Origin: Bin87 sp963668585 | Lineage (GTDB): Bacteria; Chloroflexota; Dehalococcoidia; Lucifugimonadales; UBA3495 | Length of the DNA stretch: 64,000 nucleotides | Direction of reading: 5' to 3' | Assembly (NCBI GenBank): GCA_963668585.1 | Contig: OY764869.1 | Span: 682,001 to 746,000, forward strand | Shown: piece by piece, positions 58,580 to 64,000 of the stretch | Layout of the letters: every line of letters starts with the position of its first letter | How positions within the stretch are numbered: the stretch's first letter is position 1 | The notes under the pieces: generated by a model | Told to the model about the DNA's origin: nothing | Seen by the model: only the letters and a program-made list of their open reading frames with translations | Database searches by the model: none | Made by a program: the position numbers and the translations under genes

Positions 58580-60478
58580 ATGCTGGATCCCCGGGTCGCT
58601 TATTCAATGATCAGGCACGAATTCGACCATCGCCTCCTGGTTACTCCGGAACGCCCGGGCGTTTATCTGATGAAGAACGCGCGAGGCGCGGTTATCTATG
58701 TCGGAAAGGCGGCGGTGCTGCGCAACCGGCTGCGTTCCTATTTTGGCTCTCCCGCCGGCCTTGACCGCAAGACGCGGCGCATGGTCAGCGAACTGGCCGA
58801 CTTCGAGTACATCGTCACCGACACCGAAGCCGAGGCGTTGATCCTCGAAAACACGCTGATCAAGCGCCACCGGCCCTACTTCAACGTCCGTCTCAAGGAC
58901 GACAAGACCTACCCCTACCTGAAGGTTGACCTGGCCGAGGAGTTTCCCCGGGTGTACATCACGCGGGGCGTCCATGCCGACGGCGCGCGATACTTCGGCC
59001 CCTTCGCCAGCGCCGGCAGCGTCCGCCAGTCCATGGACCTCGTCAAAAAACTCTTCCCCTACCGTTCCTGCACCAAGCGCATCACGGGAACCGACCCGCG
59101 CCCCTGCCTGGAATACTACATCCACCGTTGCGTCGGCCCCTGCGCCGGGCTGGCCTCCCGCGACGAATACGACGAGGTTATCAAGCAGGTGATCCTGTTC
59201 CTGGAGGGCAACACCGAAACCGTCACCGGACAACTCCGCGACAAGATGGACCAAGCGTCCGAGGAGATGGAGTTCGAGCGGGCCGCCGTGCTGCGCGACC
59301 AGGTCGCCGCCATCCAGAAATTCGAGGAGGAGCGCACCGTCAAGGTGGACTCCGGCCGCGTCACCGACCTCGACGTCATCGCCGTGTCCGTGGCCGACCC
59401 CGATTCGCGCATCCGCGAGGCCTGGGTCGAGATATTCTTCGTACGCCGTGGCAAGCTCATCGGCCGCGACCACTTTTTCATGGAGGGCCCGGAGGACGAC
59501 GAACCCGGCGCCATCATCGCCCAGTTCGTCCAGCAGTTCTACGCCACAGCCCTGGAAATCCCTCCCAACATTCTCATCCAGCACGACCCTCCCGAGGAGG
59601 AGGGCCAACTGCTGCAGGAATTTCTGCGCACCCGGCGCGGCGGCGCGGTACGCCTGTATCGGCCCCAGCGCGGCGAATACCGCAAACTGGTCCAGGTGGT
59701 GGCCGAAAACGCCGCCGAGGGCCTGGCCCAGCATCGCGCCAAATGGCTCCATCGCACCGACGCGATCCAGGGCGCCCTCAACGAGTTGGAAGAGGAACTC
59801 AGCCTGCCCTCCGCTCCCGTCCGCATGGAATGCTACGACATCTCCCACATCCAGGGCAGCAACCTGGTTGGCAGCATGGTCGTCTTCGACGACGGCAAAC
59901 CGCTCACCCGCGACTACCGACGCTTCAAGATCAAGGCGGTGGAGGGCGTTGACGACTACGCCAGCATGAAGGAGATGCTCACCCGCCGTTTCAAGCGACT
60001 CAGCCAGGCCATCGACAACCCCGACCCCGACGGCAAGGTGGACACCTGGGGCGTCATACCCGACCTTGTGATCATCGACGGCGGCAAGGGGCACCTGTCG
60101 GCGGCGCGTGAGGTGATGCTGCACCTGGGCCTGGAGCAGATCCCGCTGTGTTCCCTGGCCAAGGAGAACGAGGAAATCTTCGTGCCGCACACGCCGGAAC
60201 CCATCGTGCTGCCCCGAGATTCGCAGGCTCTCTACCTGATGCAGCGCATCCGTGACGAGGCGCACCGCTTCGCCATCAGCTTCCATCGCAACCTGCGCTC
60301 CAAGTCCAGCCTGAAATCCCCCATCGACATGGTCACCGGCATCGGCCCCAAGCGCAAACGGATGCTGTTACGACGCTTCGGATCCGTTCAGGGCATCAAG
60401 GAAGCCAGCGTTGAGGACATCGCCGCCGTCCCCGGCCTGACCCGTTCGCTGGCCGTAAGACTGAAACAGACCATCTAG
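58580..60478 (+). CDS. uvrC: Excinuclease ABC subunit C
   Basis: 632 residues. GIY-YIG nuclease PGVYLMKNARGAVIYVGKA at the N-terminus, a Cys-rich segment (CTKRITGTDPRPCLEYYIHRC), a UvrB-binding helix (RDKMDQASEEMEFERAAVLRDQ), the RNase H-like second nuclease (MECYDISHIQG, LVIIDGGKGHLSAA, ISFHR) and a C-terminal (HhH)2 (IGPKRKRMLLRRFGS, AAVPGLTRSLA). Makes both incisions in nucleotide excision repair. Normal length. Confidence 0.97.
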   Translation: MLDPRVAYSMIRHEFDHRLLVTPERPGVYLMKNARGAVIYVGKAAVLRNRLRSYFGSPAGLDRKTRRMVSELADFEYIVTDTEAEALILENTLIKRHRPYFNVRLKDDKTYPYLKVDLAEEFPRVYITRGVHADGARYFGPFASAGSVRQSMDLVKKLFPYRSCTKRITGTDPRPCLEYYIHRCVGPCAGLASRDEYDEVIKQVILFLEGNTETVTGQLRDKMDQASEEMEFERAAVLRDQVAAIQKFEEERTVKVDSGRVTDLDVIAVSVADPDSRIREAWVEIFFVRRGKLIGRDHFFMEGPEDDEPGAIIAQFVQQFYATALEIPPNILIQHDPPEEEGQLLQEFLRTRRGGAVRLYRPQRGEYRKLVQVVAENAAEGLAQHRAKWLHRTDAIQGALNELEEELSLPSAPVRMECYDISHIQGSNLVGSMVVFDDGKPLTRDYRRFKIKAVEGVDDYASMKEMLTRRFKRLSQAIDNPDPDGKVDTWGVIPDLVIIDGGKGHLSAAREVMLHLGLEQIPLCSLAKENEEIFVPHTPEPIVLPRDSQALYLMQRIRDEAHRFAISFHRNLRSKSSLKSPIDMVTGIGPKRKRMLLRRFGSVQGIKEASVEDIAAVPGLTRSLAVRLKQTI

Positions 60479-60524
60479 GCCGACGCTGATCCGGTGTCGG
60501 TCGCCCATCCGCCGGAGGCGGACC

Positions 60525-61952
60525 ATGAATCGCCAGACCGACCCACAACCCACCCCAGCGTTGGATCCCAGGACGCCATCATCGCCGTCCGGCGATGCCC
60601 CTTCCGCCAACCCTGAAGTCCAGGGCGAGGCCGTGCTGGACGCGCTGGGGCAGGCCCGCGTCGAAAGCGCCGCTTCGCTGCTCCGCGAGATGCTGGCCGC
60701 CGATCAGGGCATCCTCATGGACCGGGCCTCCCGCGCCCAACGGCGCCAACTCATCGCCCTGCTGACGCTGGGCGAACTGTCGGACATACTGGACGAAGCG
60801 CCCACGACGGCGGCCGTCAAAATCACGCGCGAACTGGCCCCTGACCGCGCCGCCGACGCGCTGGACGATGTGGACACCCACACGGTGGCCGACATTCTCC
60901 AGGAACTGCCGGACGATCGCGCCGCCGCCATCGTCGCCGAGTTGGACCGCCCGCAGGACGTGGCGCTGCTGCTCCAGTACCCGCCCGACACCGCCGGCGG
61001 CATGATGACCCCCGATTTCCCCCGCGTCCGGCGCAACGTGACCGCCGGCAACGCCCTGGACGCGCTCAGACTCTTCGGTGAGGATGCCGAGGGCTTCGGC
61101 TGGGTTTGCGTGCTGGACGACGAGCGGCGCTTGACCGGTTACGTGAGCATCGCCAACCTCGCCCTGGCCAGTCCGTCCCGCCTGGTGGGCCAACTGGCCG
61201 ACCAGTATGGCCATCACCTGGTGTCGGTGTCCCCGGAAACGGACCAGGAGGAGGTCCACCGAATAATGTCGCGCTACTCGTTCAGCATCATCCCCGTGGT
61301 CGATGGCGAGCAGCGCGCCCTGGGCGTGATACGCGCCGAGGAAGCCATGCGGGTGGCCGAGGACGAAGCCACCGAGGATATGCTGCGCATCGCCTCCGCG
61401 CCCGGCGAGCGGGTATTCGGGCCGCTGCATCTGTCGGTGCGACACCGCCTGCCCTGGCTGGCGCTGAACCTGGGAACCGTGCTGGCCGCAGCGGCGGTGG
61501 TCAACATCTTTGAGTCCACCATCGCGGCCATCGCCATGCTGGCCGTATTCCTGCCGGTGGTGGCCGGCCAGGGCGGCATCGCCGGCACGCAGACGGTTAC
61601 GCTGGTGGTCCGGGGCATGGCCCTGGGCGAGGTTCCGCCGTCCGCCGCGTGGCGTCTGCTGGGCCGCGAGATGCTGCTGGGATTTACGCACGGCGTGGCG
61701 CTGGCAATGCTGGGCGGAGCGCTGGGCTGGGTCTGGAAGGGCAGCATCGGTCTGGGCATCGCCCTGGCCATCGCCATGGTCGGCAACCTGCTGGTGGCCG
61801 CCCTCACCGGCGCCGGCGTGCCCCTGCTTCTGCGACGGCTCAGGGTGGACCCCGCCGTGTCGTCGGCCGTCTTCGTCACCACCTTCACCGACGTGTTCGG
61901 CTTCCTCATCTTCCTGGCCGCCGGAGCATTTTTCGTGTCATGGCTCGGCTAG
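60525..61952 (+). CDS. mgtE: Magnesium transporter MgtE
   Basis: 475 residues: an N-terminal MgtE helical domain (LGELSDILDEAPTTAA, ADILQELPDDRAAAIVAELD), two CBS domains (YPPDTAGGMMTPDFPRV, GYVSIANLALASP, FSIIPVVDGEQRALGVI) and five membrane helices (LALNLGTVLAAAAVVNIFES, MLAVFLPVVAGQGGIAGTQT, ending VTTFTDVFGFLIFLAAG). The Asp in TFTDVFGF is the pore metal site. The first 35 residues are an extra Pro/Ser-rich lead. GGAGG site before ATG. Confidence 0.95.
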   Translation: MNRQTDPQPTPALDPRTPSSPSGDAPSANPEVQGEAVLDALGQARVESAASLLREMLAADQGILMDRASRAQRRQLIALLTLGELSDILDEAPTTAAVKITRELAPDRAADALDDVDTHTVADILQELPDDRAAAIVAELDRPQDVALLLQYPPDTAGGMMTPDFPRVRRNVTAGNALDALRLFGEDAEGFGWVCVLDDERRLTGYVSIANLALASPSRLVGQLADQYGHHLVSVSPETDQEEVHRIMSRYSFSIIPVVDGEQRALGVIRAEEAMRVAEDEATEDMLRIASAPGERVFGPLHLSVRHRLPWLALNLGTVLAAAAVVNIFESTIAAIAMLAVFLPVVAGQGGIAGTQTVTLVVRGMALGEVPPSAAWRLLGREMLLGFTHGVALAMLGGALGWVWKGSIGLGIALAIAMVGNLLVAALTGAGVPLLLRRLRVDPAVSSAVFVTTFTDVFGFLIFLAAGAFFVSWLG

Positions 61953-62118
61953 CCCGAATGCGCCAAAACCGTTACTCATGCGCCTTGCCTTAACCCTTGG
62001 CCTTACATTACCATTGCCGCATTGGCGCGATCCTGCCCGCGAATAAGCGGTGATGCAAGGAGCGCAGCAAGGTTCCAAGCATTGAAGTGGTAGGCCGTTG
62101 AAAACGGGGTGGTAGGGC

Positions 62119-62874
62119 ATGATCAAACTCAATATCACGATGCCTTCGGGCGCGCAGGTATCCATTGAAGCCGACGATAAAGACCTGGTGCGCGAGGTCC
62201 TGTACTCGGCAATGCCCCACCTGAACGGCAATGGCCACCAAATCAACGGCGAGTTCGAAATTTCCGGGCCCGAACCCGCAGCCCACTCCAACGGAACCCA
62301 CACCAACGGGCACTCCGCCGCGTCCGTTCAGCCCGTCAACGGGGCCGACCCAACGCACGATGCGATTCCGGGAACCGCCAACGGCAACTACTCCGCCACC
62401 CCGGCCGCCACGATGACGCCCACCGTTGATCGGCAAGCCGCTCCGGCAGAACCGACCCCACCGGCAGCCCCCGCCGCTCCGGCGCCCGCGCCGGCCCCCG
62501 CCCCCATCCCCGCCTTCACTCCGTCCACGCCCGACGAGCACGAGTACATCGCATTCTGCCAGCGGGTCAACCCCCTGGGGGATATGCGGCGTGTGGTGGT
62601 GGCAGCCGAAGCCGCCGACCGGCATCTGGGTGTGCGCAGCGTGGACCCCGACGAACTCGACCGCCTGTTCACCCTGGCCGGCTGGCCCATTCCGCACAGC
62701 TTCGTACAGACTCTGCGCAATGCCGCCCGCACCAAGTTCCGTTGGCTCGAACGCATCCCCGGGCAGCCCGGACACTACCGCGTCACCGACACCGGACGCA
62801 GCATCGTCCTGGGCGAAAACAGCCCCGCCCGCAGGAACCCGCCGGCCGAACCCGACTCCGACCCCCAGGCCTGA
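62119..62874 (+). CDS. Uncharacterised protein, beta N-terminus, Pro/Ala linker and winged-helix-like C-terminus
   Basis: 251 residues. Residues 1-50 are a small beta unit (MIKLNITMPSGAQVSIEADD). Residues 52-135 are low complexity, with Asn/Gly/His and then Pro/Ala repeats. Residues 140-235 look like a compact helical or winged-helix domain (DMRRVVVAAEAADRHLG, DELDRLFTLAGWPIPHSF, GHYRVTDTGRSIVLGE). No family recognised. The same direction as mgtE, 166 bases downstream. Confidence 0.6.
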   Translation: MIKLNITMPSGAQVSIEADDKDLVREVLYSAMPHLNGNGHQINGEFEISGPEPAAHSNGTHTNGHSAASVQPVNGADPTHDAIPGTANGNYSATPAATMTPTVDRQAAPAEPTPPAAPAAPAPAPAPAPIPAFTPSTPDEHEYIAFCQRVNPLGDMRRVVVAAEAADRHLGVRSVDPDELDRLFTLAGWPIPHSFVQTLRNAARTKFRWLERIPGQPGHYRVTDTGRSIVLGENSPARRNPPAEPDSDPQA

Positions 62875-62950
62875 ATCCGCGACCGTTCGCTCCCCGTTGA
62901 CCTGTCTGCCTCTGGTGGGCCGCCGCACGCCTCCGGCAAACGCGCAACGT

Positions 62951-62970
62951 GGGGGCGACGCATGCGTCGC
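62951..62970. repeat. Perfect 20-base palindrome, GGGGCG family copy 7
   Basis: GGGCGACGCA followed directly by its reverse complement, in the gap before the last gene. Confidence 0.75.
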
Positions 62971-63026
62971 CCTGCCCGATCAACGCGCGCGGCGGATTTG
63001 AAACTCTCCCTCGCCCCCAACCCTCC

Positions 63027-63065
63027 AGTCCGCTCGTCCTTCGACAGGCTCAGGATGAGCGGACG
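63027..63065. repeat. TCCGCTC hairpin element, copy 5
   Basis: Arms GTCCGCTCGTCCT / AGGATGAGCGGAC around TCGACAGGCTC; the best-preserved copy of this loop variant. Confidence 0.8.
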
Positions 63066-63140
63066 GTCAGCAGCCAATCGTTTTCTGGTACGCTATGACT
63101 CATCCATGCACGCGCCCGGAGACCTCGCAGACCTGATTAC

Positions 63141-64000
63141 ATGAGCACACAAGCCGTCACCGCAGAATCCCAAAACGCCAGCCGATTGATCATGGGCCGG
63201 CAGTCACCGGAGTTGAACCAGGCGCTGTGGCGTCTGGTGGAACGCGAGAAGGCCGGCGACGTCCTCGCCCCTGTGACCGTCATCGCTCCCAACCAATATG
63301 CCAACCTGAGCCTGCGCCAGGAACTGGGCCGCGCGGGCTTTGGCAACGTCCGGTTCATGGTGATGCCCAGACTGTCAGAGTTGCTCGGCGCAGCCCTGCT
63401 GGAACGTCAGGGTCGCAAGCCGCTCACCTCGGTTCTGGAAACGCTGATGCTGCGCCAGACGCTTGCGGAAACCACCGGCCCGCTGGCGCGCGTGGGTCAG
63501 CATCCCAGCACCCAGATCAGCGTGCGCGGCGTATTCACCCAGTTGCGAAACTCCGACGACCAGGTGCGAACCACCCTGGCCACTCGCCCGGGGGTGGTGG
63601 GCGACGTGGTGCGGATGTACGACGCGTTTCGCGCGCGGGCCGGCGACTCGTGGTTCGATTCCCAGGATCTGGCGGCCGCAGCAGCGGAGGCGGTGGAGCA
63701 GGATGAGGCGCCGGGGCTGGACGATCTGGGGCTGATCGTCTTCCACCTGCTGCGGGACGCGACCCCGGCCGAGGCCAGGCTGATCGAGTCCCTGGCGGCG
63801 AAGAACCGGGCCGCCGCGCTCCTCGGGATCACCGGCGATGAGGTGGCGGACGAACCCACCCAAGCCCTGGCCTCCAGGCTGCAGCCCGTGATGGGAACGC
63901 CAATCGGACTCGACGGCGATGGTGATGGCGATGGCGATGGCGACGAACCACCGATTCTGCCCGCCCACGCGGAACTGCACATCGCGCCCAACGCCCACGA
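63141..64000 (+). CDS. AddB-like PD-(D/E)XK nuclease/helicase subunit, N-terminal part
   Basis: The frame opens at ATG 63141 and runs past the window edge (286 codons seen). APNQYANLSLRQELGRAGFGNVRFMVMPRLSELLG, QHPSTQISVRGVFTQLR, DVVRMYDAFRA match the N-terminal part of AddB-type proteins of this phylum, which process double-strand ends with AddA. No Walker A is seen at the start, so this is probably the inactivated helicase-like region. A run of Asp-Gly dipeptides (about 259-269) is encoded by GATGGC repeats. Confidence 0.72.
   Translation, partial: MSTQAVTAESQNASRLIMGRQSPELNQALWRLVEREKAGDVLAPVTVIAPNQYANLSLRQELGRAGFGNVRFMVMPRLSELLGAALLERQGRKPLTSVLETLMLRQTLAETTGPLARVGQHPSTQISVRGVFTQLRNSDDQVRTTLATRPGVVGDVVRMYDAFRARAGDSWFDSQDLAAAAAEAVEQDEAPGLDDLGLIVFHLLRDATPAEARLIESLAAKNRAAALLGITGDEVADEPTQALASRLQPVMGTPIGLDGDGDGDGDGDEPPILPAHAELHIAPNAH

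Noticed and set aside
58604..60286. A 560-residue minus-strand frame over uvrC
   Set aside because: Antisense shadow of uvrC.
1..64000. tRNA, rRNA, transposase, integrase, phage or riboswitch genes
   Set aside because: I looked for T-loop motifs, DDE or tyrosine recombinase motifs and known leader patterns in the gaps and saw none; a covariance-model scan would be needed to exclude small RNAs.

Overview
The window is G+C-rich bacterial chromosome that looks like a member of the Chloroflexota, probably the SAR202/Dehalococcoidia side. I infer this from gene content, not from a marker tree: several luciferase-like (LLM) flavin/F420 oxidoreductases, CaiB/BaiF CoA-transferases, an Asp23-AmaP-DUF2273 set, a fused ETF and many orphan oxidoreductases. 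No rRNA, tRNA, transposase, phage gene or CRISPR array was seen. Genes are dense, often with 4-base ATGA/GTGA overlaps, and TTG/GTG starts are common.

Layout. 1-13 kb: an MFS carrier, then a long minus-strand run with a TOPRIM/ABC-ATPase pair (possible defence), uvrA, a PIN toxin with an unknown partner, biotin carboxylase and its carrier, and the housekeeping set recO-recR-ebfC-dnaX. 13-18.7 kb: an amidohydrolase, an LLM oxidoreductase, the asp23 operon and a permuted CoA-transferase. 18.9-25.3 kb: a six-gene operon that I consider the most interesting part of the window. It joins a STAS anti-anti-sigma factor, a receiver-PP2C phosphatase and an RsbW-like kinase to a lipoprotein binding protein, a large membrane histidine kinase and an alpha/beta hydrolase. 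It reads as a complete path from extracellular ligand to partner switch.

25-41 kb: small-molecule metabolism, with a TIM-barrel protein, DAO-type oxidase, PanE-like reductase, GalU, a flavin monooxygenase, LLM proteins, SfsA, a MagIII-like DNA glycosylase, cupins, cyanase, MmgE/PrpD, an OPRT-like protein, an SDR and a Uma2 nuclease. 41.7-43.7 kb: a pentapeptide-repeat/TIR-like protein facing an AbrB-like antitoxin with a small unknown partner. 44-51 kb: M16 peptidase, RNase PH, PncB and a one-chain ETF. 51-58 kb: a VapBC pair, a CDF transporter with a Cys-rich tail, an HpcH/HpaI lyase with a CaiB transferase, DUF2277, a Cys-cluster protein, NAD-dependent formate dehydrogenase and two small membrane proteins. 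58.5-64 kb: uvrC, mgtE, an unrecognised winged-helix-like protein and the start of an AddB-like nuclease cut by the window edge.

The gaps between genes hold several families of short palindromes: a GGGGCG...CGCCCC hairpin (seven copies), and a TCCGCTC...GAGCGGA hairpin in two loop variants (eight sites). In two places the second family sits inside a shared composite of roughly 140-165 bp, and once inside a larger element with 13-bp terminal inverted repeats. They look like a population of non-autonomous elements.
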